Positions 27,325 through 35,435 of a stretch of DNA of 64,000 bases are shown here, one piece after another. The notes under the pieces are model-generated. The model made no database searches. It was given only the letters and a program-made list of their open reading frames with translations, and was not told the origin of the DNA. A program made the position numbers and the translations under genes. Source of the DNA: Noviherbaspirillum sp. Root189 (GTDB lineage Bacteria > Pseudomonadota > Gammaproteobacteria > Burkholderiales > Burkholderiaceae_D); assembly GCF_001428545.1 (NCBI RefSeq), contig NZ_LMHZ01000012.1, positions 248,546-312,545 of the forward strand, read 5' to 3'. Within the stretch, counting starts at the first letter, position 1. Each line of letters opens with the position of its first letter.

Positions 27325-27822
27325 ATGTCATCGTCCGTGCCTTCCGCCCTTCTTGCCGGCTTCCCGCCGGTCCTCGACCGTTCGACCCGCGTCGTCATCC
27401 TCGGCAGCTTTCCAGGTGCTGCCTCGCTGGCGGCCGATCAATACTATGCGCATCCCCGCAATCAGTTCTGGCGCTTGCTGTCGGCAGTGCTGGACGACCC
27501 AATAACAGGCTTGCCGTATGAACAACGACTGCAACGAGTGCTCTCTCACGGCATAGGCTTGTGGGACGTCATCGCACTTTGCGAACGGGAAGGCAGCCTG
27601 GATGCCGATATCCGCCGCGCGCAGGCCAACGATTTTGCGCTCCTGCGGCAGCAATGCCGGACGCTGCGCCGGGTTTGCTTTAACGGCAAGACTTCCGGCA
27701 AATTTGCACCCCAGTTTGCCGATGCCGGATTTGAAACATTGGTCCTGCCCTCGTCTTCTCCAGCCAACGCCCAGTTGTCGTTCGACGAAAAACTGGCGCA
27801 ATGGAAGAACATCATTCTGTAG
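27325..27822 (+). CDS. DNA-deoxyinosine glycosylase (uracil-DNA glycosylase superfamily)
   Basis: The 165-residue protein belongs to the hypoxanthine-DNA-glycosylase branch of the UDG superfamily. It shows 'RVVILGSFPGAASL' followed by 'YYAHPRNQFWRLL', the motif in which Asn activates or positions the base. 'GIGLWDVIALCEREGSLDADI' is also typical, and the C-terminal 'LPSSSPANAQ' corresponds to the DNA-intercalation motif. These enzymes remove deaminated adenine (hypoxanthine) from DNA to start base-excision repair. There is no Shine-Dalgarno; see the -10 box just upstream. It lies 81 bases before the spermidine-synthase-like gene on the same strand. Confidence 0.9.
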   Translation: MSSSVPSALLAGFPPVLDRSTRVVILGSFPGAASLAADQYYAHPRNQFWRLLSAVLDDPITGLPYEQRLQRVLSHGIGLWDVIALCEREGSLDADIRRAQANDFALLRQQCRTLRRVCFNGKTSGKFAPQFADAGFETLVLPSSSPANAQLSFDEKLAQWKNIIL

Positions 27823-27903
27823 AATGGCAGAAACATTTCCCGGGCGTCTCAGCCTAACAGGGCCAAGGCGCCGGATCTCGCCGGACCTAGTCAGACATCA
27901 GCC

Positions 27904-28749
27904 ATGCTCATCAAACGCAATTCCATGGAAGCGCAAGCCAATCGCAAAGCCGGTCCCGGCAAGGCGAAAGCGCCGGCCAAACCGCGCAAGCCGAAATTCG
28001 CGCCCATCACGCTGTCGGAACAGGACGGCGTCGTCTTCCTGCACTTCGGCACCGAGTGGATACAGGGCGCGATGCGTATCCGCAAACCCGACTGGATCGA
28101 ACTGGAATATGCACAGCAGATGATGGCCTGGATGCTGTTCATTGAAAAACCGGATCGCATCGTCCAGCTTGGCCTGGGTACCGGCGCGCTGACCAAGTTC
28201 AGCTACAAGCATTTTCCCGAAGCCCATGTGACCGCCGTCGAACTGAATCCGGGCGTGATCACCGTCTGCCGCTCGATGTTCCGCCTGCCGGAAGACGACG
28301 AGCGCCTTGCCGTGATCGAAATGGATGCGCTGGACTTCGTCAACGACCCGGCCAATCACGGCACCGTGGATGTATTGCAGGTCGACCTGTATGACGCGAC
28401 CGCCAAAGGCCCGGTGCTCGACACACCCGAGTTTTATGAGGCCTGCAACGCCTGCCTGACGCCGCAGGGCATCCTCACAGTCAACTTGTTCGGCGACCAT
28501 CCCAGCTACAACAAGAACTACAAGGCCATGCGCTATGCCTTCGCTGACGTGATGTGTCTGGCACCTGTCCATGAGGGCAATGTCGTCGCGATCGCCTTCA
28601 AGACGCAACGTGAACTCGACTTCGCCGCATTGCACGAGCGTGGCAAGCAGATCACCAGTGCGACCAAACTCCCCACCAAGTCGTGGGTCAACGGGCTCAA
28701 GGCCTGGCACGTGGCGCGGCAAGCCAGAACCAAGGATACAGCGCAATGA
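27904..28749 (+). CDS. Spermidine-synthase-fold methyltransferase-like protein
   Basis: The product has 281 residues, or 274 from the second ATG. A Lys/Pro-rich N-terminal tail (to about residue 38) is followed by a Rossmann fold of the spermine/spermidine synthase type. 'RIVQLGLGTGALTKFSYKHF' is the nucleotide loop, 'VTAVELNPGVITVCRSMF' the acidic ribose contact, and 'DVLQVDLYDATAKGP' the active-site Asp region. Many such proteins in betaproteobacteria are not proven polyamine synthases. The last four bases overlap the start of the GspE gene, so the two are translationally coupled. A polyamine role is possible but not demonstrated. Confidence 0.8.
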   Translation: MLIKRNSMEAQANRKAGPGKAKAPAKPRKPKFAPITLSEQDGVVFLHFGTEWIQGAMRIRKPDWIELEYAQQMMAWMLFIEKPDRIVQLGLGTGALTKFSYKHFPEAHVTAVELNPGVITVCRSMFRLPEDDERLAVIEMDALDFVNDPANHGTVDVLQVDLYDATAKGPVLDTPEFYEACNACLTPQGILTVNLFGDHPSYNKNYKAMRYAFADVMCLAPVHEGNVVAIAFKTQRELDFAALHERGKQITSATKLPTKSWVNGLKAWHVARQARTKDTAQ

Positions 28750-30560
28750 ACGCGAGAGTCGAACAGCCGGCGCAAAGCACGGCCAAGCCTGCGTCCAGGG
28801 GACTGGACCTGCAGCAGATCTTCACATGGCTGCTGGCCGATGGCATCGTGGAAAAAGCGCAGGTCAAGGCACAGTTCAACCAGGCTCAGGCCCTGCTGCG
28901 CAACGCTACCATGACCATGCATCCGCTAACTGCCGTCGCACAGTGCAAGGTGCAGTCCGCACAGCCGCCGCACAAGCTGCTGACGCTGGACTGGCTGACC
29001 GAATGGATGGCGGGCAAGGTCAAGCTGCCCTTCTTCCGCATCGACCCGCTCAAGATCGATTTCACCAAAGTGGCCGATGTCATGTCCGCCACCTACGCCA
29101 CGCGCTTCAATATCCTTCCGGTCGAACTCACGCAGAGCGAAGTCATCGTCGCCACCGCAGAACCGCTGTCGGTCGAATGGGAAGCCGAGATTTCGAAAAT
29201 CACGCGCCGCAATGTTCGCCTGGTCATCGCCAATCCGCTCGACATCGCACAGTACACCAGCCAGTTCTTCACGCTGGCCAAGTCCATCAAGGGCGCCAAC
29301 AAGTTTGGCAATCAGGATGTTTCGCTGCGCAGCAATTTCGAACAGCTGGTTGAACTTGGCAAGGCCAACAAGACGCTCGATGCCAATGACCAGCACATCG
29401 TCAACATCGTCGACTGGCTCTGGCAATACGCATTCGAACAGCGCGCGTCGGATATCCACCTCGAACCGAAACGCGACCTCGGTGTAATCCGTTTTCGTAT
29501 CGACGGCGTCCTGCATCAGGTCTACCAGGTACCCATTGCTGTCATGATCGCGATGACCGCGCGTATCAAACTGCTTGGCCGCATGGACGTGATTGAGAAG
29601 CGCCGCCCGCAGGACGGCCGCATCAAGACACGCACTGGCGGCGGGCAGGAAATCGAATTGCGTCTGTCGACCTTGCCGACGGCCTTCGGCGAAAAGCTGG
29701 TGATGCGTATCTTCGACCCCGATGTCGTGGTCAAGACCCTGCCCGAACTCGGCTTCCCGATCGATGATGCGCAGCGCTGGGATGCGTTGACCACGCGACC
29801 ACACGGCATCATCCTGGTGACCGGCCCGACCGGCTCGGGCAAGACCACCACGCTGTACACCACGCTCAAGGCATTGGCCACTTCCGAAGTCAACGTCTGC
29901 ACGGTCGAAGACCCGATCGAGATGGTGGAAGGCTCGTTCAACCAGATGCAGGTACAGCACGGCATCGACCTCTCCTTTGCCGACGGCGTACGCGCCCTGA
30001 TGCGCCAAGACCCGGACATCATCATGGTCGGCGAAATCCGCGACCTTGAAACGGCAGAGATGGCGATCCAGGCAGCCCTCACCGGCCACCTCGTGCTATC
30101 GACGCTGCACACCAACGATGCCCCATCCGCCGTGATGCGTCTGCTCGAGCTGGGCGTCCCGTATTACCTGCTTGAAGCCACGCTGATCGGCATCATGGCG
30201 CAGCGTCTGGTGCGCACGCTCTGCCCCGACTGCAAGCAATCCGACGGCGAACTCAATGACGATGTCTGGAACGGCCTGACCGAAGGCTGGAACCTGCCCA
30301 AGCCGGACAAGATCTACCGCCCTGTCGGCTGCCCCGATTGTCGCCAGACCGGCTATCGCGGCCGTACCGGCTTGTACGAACTGCTCAACATCACCCAACC
30401 CTTCTCCCGGCTGATCAAGGAAGAGACTGACATCCATGCGTTGCGCAAGCAGAGCATCGCGGACGGCATGAAACCGCTGCGGATCGCTGGCGCGCTCAAG
30501 ATTAGTGAAGGTGCCACGACGGCGGATGAGGTGTTGAAGGTTACTTCGGCGATGAGCTGA
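28746..30560 (+). CDS. Stand-alone GspE/PulE-family secretion ATPase
   Basis: From the ATG at 28746 the protein has 604 residues. An N-terminal MshEN/T2SSE-like domain (about 60-200, 'RFNILPVELTQSEVIVATAE') precedes the ATPase. Walker A is GPTGSGKT at 360-367. The Asp box is 'VEDPIEM', Walker B 'DPDIIMVGEIRD', and the His box 'GHLVLSTLHTNDA'. A CPDC pair at 493-496 and 529-532 forms the GspE zinc site. Such hexameric ATPases power pseudopilus assembly or type IV pilus extension, but no other secretion or pilus gene is nearby. It overlaps the preceding gene by ATGA. Confidence 0.94.
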   Translation: MNARVEQPAQSTAKPASRGLDLQQIFTWLLADGIVEKAQVKAQFNQAQALLRNATMTMHPLTAVAQCKVQSAQPPHKLLTLDWLTEWMAGKVKLPFFRIDPLKIDFTKVADVMSATYATRFNILPVELTQSEVIVATAEPLSVEWEAEISKITRRNVRLVIANPLDIAQYTSQFFTLAKSIKGANKFGNQDVSLRSNFEQLVELGKANKTLDANDQHIVNIVDWLWQYAFEQRASDIHLEPKRDLGVIRFRIDGVLHQVYQVPIAVMIAMTARIKLLGRMDVIEKRRPQDGRIKTRTGGGQEIELRLSTLPTAFGEKLVMRIFDPDVVVKTLPELGFPIDDAQRWDALTTRPHGIILVTGPTGSGKTTTLYTTLKALATSEVNVCTVEDPIEMVEGSFNQMQVQHGIDLSFADGVRALMRQDPDIIMVGEIRDLETAEMAIQAALTGHLVLSTLHTNDAPSAVMRLLELGVPYYLLEATLIGIMAQRLVRTLCPDCKQSDGELNDDVWNGLTEGWNLPKPDKIYRPVGCPDCRQTGYRGRTGLYELLNITQPFSRLIKEETDIHALRKQSIADGMKPLRIAGALKISEGATTADEVLKVTSAMS

Positions 30561-30674
30561 TCTGGGTGAGGCTGAGGACGAGCGGTCCATTCTGACGTTC
30601 CGTTCCGACGGATCAGAGATACAGGCTTATGCACTTATGCAAACAAGTTAAACGGCTTCCAGCACCATCCATTG

Positions 30675-30793
30675 TCACATCCCCTCCCCCTTGTAGGGGG
30701 AGGGTTAGGGTGGGGTGTGAAGGTTGAGCAAGGGCCTGCTTCTGCATAACCACATCACCCCCATCCCAACCTTCCCCCTACAAGGGGGAAGGC
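30675..30793. repeat. GC-rich inverted-repeat element, copy 2
   Basis: The left half carries CCTCCCCCTTGTAGGGGGAG and a GGGTTAGGGTGGGG tail. The right half, beginning CACCCCCATCCCAACC, carries the inverted CTTCCCCCTACAAGGGGGAA. Each half folds alone and the two halves can also pair with each other across a ~45 base centre. It is the same element as at 21588-21704. It occupies most of the 475-base gene-free gap 30561-31035 together with the hairpins at 30927; I see no coding sequence there. Confidence 0.85.
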
Positions 30794-30926
30794 GCCGTCC
30801 AGTCAATGCGCGACCAAATCCTGACTTTATCCAGCGACTTCGATCACTCAACACAAAGCCCAACCGACGATGGTTGCCCTTTGTAACTGGCCTCTCTTTG
30901 CAACCGGCAGTCCCTCGCTGCAAGAC

Positions 30927-30966
30927 ATCCGCAGGCGCATGCCTGCGGATGAAATGCTGCATTTCA
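30927..30966. repeat. Two abutting palindromes upstream of tRNA-Lys
   Basis: ATCCGCAGGC-GCAT-GCCTGCGGAT (30927-30950) is a perfect 10-base-pair hairpin with a 4-base loop. It is followed without a gap by TGAAATG-CTG-CATTTCA (30950-30966). Neither has a T-run. Confidence 0.7.
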
Positions 30967-31017
30967 GCAGGAAGAACAATTTAATAACGCACCCCTTCCG
31001 CTTGAGCGAAATGTTGC

Positions 31018-31023
31018 TATAAT
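31018..31023 (+). promoter_or_regulatory. -10 box of tRNA-Lys
   Basis: A perfect TATAAT lies 12 bases before the tRNA. The best -35 is TTCCGC at 30996-31001 (spacing 16), which is weak. Confidence 0.65.
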
Positions 31024-31035
31024 TCGGGCCTCGTT

Positions 31036-31111
31036 GGGTCGTTAGCTCAGTTGGTAGAGCAGCGGACTCTTAATCCGTAGGTCGAGTGTTCGAGCCACTC
31101 ACGACCCACCA
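31036..31111 (+). tRNA. tRNA-Lys(CUU)
   Basis: The 76-base cloverleaf is complete. The acceptor GGGTCGT pairs with ACGACCC. The D arm is GCTC...GAGC, the anticodon stem GCGGA/TCCGT with loop CTCTTAA (anticodon CUU), and the T arm GAGTG-TTCGAGC-CACTC. The 3' CCA is encoded. A terminator follows at 31127. Confidence 0.97.
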
Positions 31112-31126
31112 GCGAATTCAGCACTT

Positions 31127-31157
31127 AGCCCGGTCCATGTGACCGGGCTTTTTGTTT
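31127..31157 (+). terminator. Terminator after tRNA-Lys
   Basis: AGCCCGGTC, loop CATGT and GACCGGGCT form a perfect 9-base-pair stem followed by TTTTGTTTT, 16 bases after the tRNA. Confidence 0.92.
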
Positions 31158-31332
31158 TCTGGAAGTAATGGAATGACTGGGGCGCCCGCTACAAGAAGTA
31201 ACCAAGAAGGCAGGTGCAATCAAAGATCTCGCGGAAATTATTGATGCAAGGTCCATGATCTTGAACCTGCACTTATACCAATTCCAACCTGTAATATGAC
31301 AAAAAAGACGCGATGTCATGTTGCGTGATGGG

Positions 31333-31362
31333 TTGGGATTGGGATTGGGATTGGTATTGGAG
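31333..31362. repeat. Short TTGGGA tandem repeat
   Basis: Three perfect and two degenerate copies of TTGGGA lie between the tRNA-Lys terminator and the 3' end of the unknown gene at 31374. They are non-coding. Confidence 0.7.
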
Positions 31363-31373
31363 CCAGCGAATCT

Positions 31374-32441
31374 TTAAAAATACCAGGCGTAAGCAATCAA
31401 TGCCGCAGTACCAACCGTCGCATGCAACCCGTACATCAAAAGTTGCCGAATACGACTGGCTGCTACCTTCTTCGCCACTTCTTCCGACTCCACCTCACCT
31501 GCGACATCAGGTATCGCAGTGACAGGACGTGCATGTACAGGCTGTACAGCCGCCTGTTTAGGCTGCACGACTTGCGCCACGGGCTCAACCCATGGGGCCG
31601 GCGGCGCTTCCTTGCGTGCCATCTCGACCACCGGACGCGTCGACCGCTCCATCACCGGAGCCGCTACCGCAGCCGGCCGACGGTTGTCCGCCGTAATCTT
31701 CCCCTTTGTCAGCAACAGATGCAGTTCCTGCACAGTCGGCTTGCGCTTGTGTTTCTGCGTCCAGGCATGAATCAGGTTGCCGTGCCCCTCGCCCATCAAT
31801 GCATCATGCAGTGCATTGCCCATCTCACGGCCGCGAACGACTGCTTGTTCCAACTGCTTGTCATGAACGTTCTGTGCAAACTTGATGAGGTTGCGTGCGC
31901 GTACATGGTCGCGGCAATCGCATAGTTCTTCTTCAAGATTGTGGAATTCGATTTGTGCGTCGATCTGCACGGGCGGATCGAGGACGATTTTGTGGCTGAC
32001 CTTTTTCAGATCGAGCAAGGCGCGTACCGTGAAGTCGAGTTGCGGTTCGGCATCACCGCCATCCATGAACAGGCGTGACTGCCTGTAGCCGCTGAAGAAG
32101 GACGCGAGCGGTTCGATGTCCGCCTTCAATAAGGAAAAAGGTTTGCTCCACTCCGCGCCTTCCTTTTCGTCATCGAGCGGGATCAGGGCGGAGCGCATGC
32201 GCGGGATGCGGAGCACCTTATCGATCCATTCGCTGCGCAACGAAGCGGCGTCTACCACAGCGGCTTTAGAAAACTGTGCGGCACGGATGATGGGAGAAGC
32301 AGGATCATCGGCGGCGGTTTCATTGCGCATAGGCTCGTCGCGTGCCTGTTTTCTACGCAGCTCCAGCGCTTCCTTGTGGATGCGGTTCTGTCGTTCGGTT
32401 TCCCACTGCAGCGGGCTGTCGAGAATATCGAGGGCCTGCAT
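31374..32441 (-). CDS. Unknown protein with C-terminal membrane anchor
   Basis: I do not recognise this 355-residue protein. The start at 32441 is chosen because GGAG lies about 9 bases upstream; earlier ATGs at 32456 and 32522 lack one. Residues 1-100 are charged and helical. Residues 100-230 form a probable globular domain with 'FSGYRQSRLFMDGGDAEPQL' and a Cys pair in 'EELCDCRDHVRARNLIKFAQ'. Then 'WTQKHKRKPTVQELHLLLTK', a Pro/Ala/Val-rich linker, and a single C-terminal transmembrane helix 'LLMYGLHATVGTAALIAYAW'. The tail-anchor layout suggests a mostly cytoplasmic protein fixed to the inner membrane. It lies 176 bases after flhD on the same strand. Confidence 0.75.
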   Translation of the reverse strand: MQALDILDSPLQWETERQNRIHKEALELRRKQARDEPMRNETAADDPASPIIRAAQFSKAAVVDAASLRSEWIDKVLRIPRMRSALIPLDDEKEGAEWSKPFSLLKADIEPLASFFSGYRQSRLFMDGGDAEPQLDFTVRALLDLKKVSHKIVLDPPVQIDAQIEFHNLEEELCDCRDHVRARNLIKFAQNVHDKQLEQAVVRGREMGNALHDALMGEGHGNLIHAWTQKHKRKPTVQELHLLLTKGKITADNRRPAAVAAPVMERSTRPVVEMARKEAPPAPWVEPVAQVVQPKQAAVQPVHARPVTAIPDVAGEVESEEVAKKVAASRIRQLLMYGLHATVGTAALIAYAWYF

Positions 32442-32617
32442 ATCAGTGTGCTCCATTTGAAGAATAACGGAGCGTGCTTGCCTTGATACTTGCCTTGATG
32501 TTAGTGATGCGGATAGTACCAATGGAGAACGTGCTGTCCGCGCCCGAGGAGGAACGGACAGTCATGAAGCTCATCACATTGCATCGATCGCGCGTCACGC
32601 CGAAGGTCTTTCGGTTT

Positions 32618-32932
32618 TCAGACCATCGCTTCCGGGGCCTGCGACGCCATGATGATGGAGGCGTGGACCGGAGCGTTGGAGGCGCCTGCCTTGTCGCGCA
32701 GCAGCGTGGACAGGATCGCGGTGTCGTTGAAGCGGAAGCGGGACAGCATGACGTTGCAGCTCGCCATTTTCAGGACCTGGGCGTTGCTCATGCCGGCAAT
32801 CAGGTCAGCGATCTCGCCACTGATACCGAGACGGAAAATAGCCTCGGCGCGATCATCGCGAATCATCTGTTGCGCAATCATCAGGTAGCTCAGATTGACA
32901 TCGCGGATCTCGGACAGGTAATCGTTAGCCAT
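32618..32932 (-). CDS. flhD: FlhD-family transcriptional regulator, without flhC
   Basis: The 104-residue product aligns along its length with FlhD. The helix 'IRDVNLSYLMIAQQMIRDDR' and 'EAIFRLGISGEIADLIAGMS' match closely, as does 'VMLSRFRF'. FlhD normally joins FlhC as a heterohexamer that activates class II flagellar genes with sigma-70 RNA polymerase; FlhC supplies most DNA contacts. No flhC is adjacent, nor any flagellar or chemotaxis gene. Instead the gene starts 18 bases after mazF, in one apparent operon. It may be a second FlhD copy pairing with an FlhC encoded elsewhere, or an FlhC-independent regulator. Confidence 0.9.
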   Translation of the reverse strand: MANDYLSEIRDVNLSYLMIAQQMIRDDRAEAIFRLGISGEIADLIAGMSNAQVLKMASCNVMLSRFRFNDTAILSTLLRDKAGASNAPVHASIIMASQAPEAMV

Positions 32933-32950
32933 GTGAGTTCGGTCCTTACT

Positions 32951-33271
32951 TTAATAAGCGAAAACTTCTTGTAATACTTCGAGTGTCTTGCCCATGGTGT
33001 CGTCGCCGATCACGCCCAGCTTCCGGATCAGTCGCGCCTTTTCCATCGTGCAGATCTGATCCAGCAGGATCTGGCCCTGCTTGCCCATGAAGTTCACGGG
33101 GATACGGAAAGGTGCCGGCATGTCATGCGTGCTCATGGGAGCAAGGATGAGCGTGCTCAGGTACTCGTCCATTTCTTCCGGCGAGACCACGACGCACGGC
33201 CAGCGTTGCTGCGTCACGCTGCCGATCGGCTTCTCATAGTCGACCAGCCAAACCTCTGCCCGCTTTACCAT
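32951..33271 (-). CDS. mazF: MazF/PemK-family endoribonuclease toxin
   Basis: The 106-residue protein has the PemK/MazF fold. It opens 'KRAEVWLVDYEKPIGSVTQQ', continues 'RWPCVVVSPEEMDEYLSTLI', and has 'LILAPMSTH' and 'GQILLDQICTMEKARLIRKL', where the conserved Arg/Thr/Asp residues of the active site lie. MazF toxins cut mRNA at short sequences when the antitoxin is degraded. Its ATG overlaps the end of mazE by 7 bases. The next gene, flhD, is 18 bases downstream. Confidence 0.93.
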   Translation of the reverse strand: MVKRAEVWLVDYEKPIGSVTQQRWPCVVVSPEEMDEYLSTLILAPMSTHDMPAPFRIPVNFMGKQGQILLDQICTMEKARLIRKLGVIGDDTMGKTLEVLQEVFAY

Positions 33272-33519
33272 GTAAATCCAGCGTCCTGTTCATTGGTGAT
33301 CAGAGGCCATGCAATCGCCTGCTCGGCATTGCTCGCGGCGATCTTCTGGCAGGCCTGCGCCCATCCTTCGCGGGACTTCTTCTTCGGCTTGCGAATGATG
33401 ATCGTGTCGTTTTCGACTTCGATCTCTACCTCGCCGATATCAAGACCGGTCTGCAACAAGAACGGCTTGGGGATAAGCACCCCTTGCGAATTACCCATCT
33501 TGCGGATTGCAGTCTTCAT
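33265..33519 (-). CDS. mazE: MazE/AbrB-family antitoxin
   Basis: From the ATG at 33519, with AAGGG 6 bases upstream, the protein has 84 residues. Residues 1-45 form the swapped-hairpin AbrB DNA-binding domain: 'MKTAIRKMGNSQGVLIPKP' and 'VEIEVENDTIIIRKPKKK'. The C-terminal tail (about 50-84) should wrap around MazF. MazE proteins neutralise the toxin and, with it, repress their own promoter. That promoter should lie between 33520 and about 33650. Beyond it is a six-copy GGTGGAA repeat. Confidence 0.93.
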   Translation of the reverse strand: MKTAIRKMGNSQGVLIPKPFLLQTGLDIGEVEIEVENDTIIIRKPKKKSREGWAQACQKIAASNAEQAIAWPLITNEQDAGFTW

Positions 33520-33704
33520 AGAAATCCCTTTAACAGTACGTTCCAACATAGTACAACTTATTTTCCACAGGGCAAATTTTTATTTGAACAATGTTGGAAC
33601 GAAGCAGCATTGATTGCCACTTAGTATTTACCTCCGTTCAAACCTTGTTCTAACTTTTGTACCTACTTTGTAGCTGAGCGGGATAACTAAGGTCTGCGCG
33701 TGAT

Positions 33705-33746
33705 GGTGGAAGGTGGAAGGTGGAAGGTGGAAGGTGGAAGGTGGAA
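33705..33746. repeat. Six perfect GGTGGAA heptamers
   Basis: Six uninterrupted copies fill 42 bases in the 370-base non-coding gap 33520-33889. They lie about 190 bases upstream of mazE and 144 bases beyond the 3' end of the unknown gene at 33890. A further inverted or structured element was not seen in this gap. Confidence 0.95.
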
Positions 33747-33889
33747 TTGAGGAGGGATGCCCGGCTTATGGTTAACGCTTTTCGAAGCAGATCACTGCGG
33801 CCGGTTTGCAACGTGCTTACTGCAATAAAGCGCGGATAAAGCGCGCGCAGAAGCCGACAGCTGACTGAGCTGTGATTACTGAGCTGTAT

Positions 33890-35038
33890 TTAGTAAGCGT
33901 TGTTGCCGGCTGGCTTGGTATATGACGGACAACCGTTGCGGCCCCACATGCCGTTACAAAGCTTCCATTTGCATTGCTCGCGCACGAAGATGTTGGAGGC
34001 TCGCTCGCAACGTGCCAGCATGACTTGGGTGCCGTGCACCTTGGGCAAAAGCCCTTCACCGCCAGAGCGCGCCGTGGCAGTGGTTGAATTGCTTGACCCA
34101 CTGGAGGCATTCGAGCCTGACCCGTTTGATTTCTTTGCCACTCGAGCCTCTTCTATGCGTCGCTTAGCCTCGGTCTTTTTTTTTAGCTCCTCTTCGGCCT
34201 GCTGGCGAATCCGCTCAATCTCAAGATTCTTGGCGACTTTCGGTTCAACTTTTCGCTTTGGCGGAGCGATGGAAGGCTTTGGATCGGACTTCGCGGACTG
34301 GGCTTCTTCCTTGCCGTCCATTGCCGGCGGCGCGTCTTTTTCCGCTGTTACAGCGGACTTGGCGACCTGAGATGTCGGTACTTCCTGACGGCTCGGTGTG
34401 GTCGATTCTACGGATGTGCCAATCGAGGACTGCGAGGACTGCGGGGACTGGGACTGCGGCACCGATGGCAAATCCATTTCATCCGCACTGTTGCCGGATG
34501 AGTTCACGACCGGGCTTGAGCGCTGGCTGCTTGCCGACGCGAGCGGAGGGGTAACAGCCGGCAGATCGTCTGCATCATCCGGCGGCGGCGCGCCATCATA
34601 GGGAAGCTCACTGCGGCTGATGCCGCGGACTCCGGTGCCGTGTCCTGGCGTTGTCAGTTTGCGGGCTTCGGCCAGCGGAGGCAGCAACGGCTTGCTACTG
34701 CTGATTCCAGGAACGCTCTGGGCCCTCGTGCTGGACTGGTGGCCGACCCACCATGCGGATCCGAGGCCGACACTGGCACCGACGACAAAGACCATCGCCA
34801 TATAAGCAAGGCGCGGCAGGCGGCGACGTGGCACATTGGGTTGTTCGTACCTTGCATAACGTTCCGCGTATTCACGCTGGAATTGCTCGTAGGCTGGATT
34901 GACCTGCGACGTACCCTGGGGATCGCTCGCGCCATCAGCAGCCGGTTCGATCCGTGTCTGCGCGCCAGCATGCATCGCCGGGCCGGTGTTTCGGCGATCA
35001 GGATCGGTCGATGATGGTGGTGGGGTAAAGCCGGTCAA
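33890..35038 (-). CDS. Unknown membrane-anchored, Lys/Pro/Ser-rich protein
   Basis: I do not recognise this protein. A TTG at 35038 is chosen as start because GGAGG lies 9 bases upstream; the in-frame codons up to 35242 have no such site. That gives 382 residues. A cytoplasmic Pro-rich head (1-85) precedes one transmembrane helix, 'LAYMAMVFVVGASVGLGSAW'. A long low-complexity Ser/Pro/Lys region follows, including a charged helix near 'RIRQQAEEELKKKTEAKRRI'. The C-terminus is a conserved-looking cysteine segment: 'ARCERASNIFVREQCKWKLC' then 'NGMWGRNGCPSY'. The four or five cysteines would sit in the periplasm, if the helix inserts with N inside, and may be disulphide-bonded. Confidence 0.78.
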   Translation of the reverse strand: MTGFTPPPSSTDPDRRNTGPAMHAGAQTRIEPAADGASDPQGTSQVNPAYEQFQREYAERYARYEQPNVPRRRLPRLAYMAMVFVVGASVGLGSAWWVGHQSSTRAQSVPGISSSKPLLPPLAEARKLTTPGHGTGVRGISRSELPYDGAPPPDDADDLPAVTPPLASASSQRSSPVVNSSGNSADEMDLPSVPQSQSPQSSQSSIGTSVESTTPSRQEVPTSQVAKSAVTAEKDAPPAMDGKEEAQSAKSDPKPSIAPPKRKVEPKVAKNLEIERIRQQAEEELKKKTEAKRRIEEARVAKKSNGSGSNASSGSSNSTTATARSGGEGLLPKVHGTQVMLARCERASNIFVREQCKWKLCNGMWGRNGCPSYTKPAGNNAY

Positions 35039-35435
35039 GTAGCGGGTCCTCCGGAGTAGTTTGGCATAATCAGGTCGGGCTATAGCGACCACCGTTGCCG
35101 CGTGCTCTCCCCGGACCGGCCCCGTGAAACTGTGTGAATGCGCAGAACGCGACGGCAAGTCGCTCGAGGAGGTGGGCTTATTGCGTGAGGAGCAAATCCT
35201 GACAAAGCCGGGATGTTCTGCCCTGCAATATCGGTATCGCATAGCGGCCGGGTCTGATGAATCGGTTGCGTATATTCACAAAGACAACTGGAGGCAACAG
35301 TGGTTCAACACCTTAGCGCCGGGCAGCGCCATTCGCTATCGATTTAATCGATTAAGTGAAAGCTTGTTGAGGAAGATCATTGGGAAAGGAAAGCTTGCCG
35401 GATGGCAGCAAAACTGCTCCCTCCCATTTTTCGGA
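35039..35435. other. 397-base gap with no supported gene
   Basis: The gap lies between the L,D-transpeptidase stop and the TTG start of the unknown membrane protein, both reverse-strand genes. It must contain the latter's promoter. A forward reading frame exists (35124-35600) but overlaps the transpeptidase and has no codon-usage or homology support. The AT-rich palindrome ATCGATTTAATCGAT is at about 35338-35352. Confidence 0.6.

Noticed and set aside
31374-33519. Prophage or plasmid remnant around mazEF
   Set aside because: No integrase, capsid, replication or transposase gene and no att-like repeats next to tRNA-Lys were found.
33705-33746. Possible CRISPR or iteron array in the GGTGGAA repeats
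   Set aside because: The units are contiguous with no spacers, and no replication initiator gene is nearby, so an origin is not supported.
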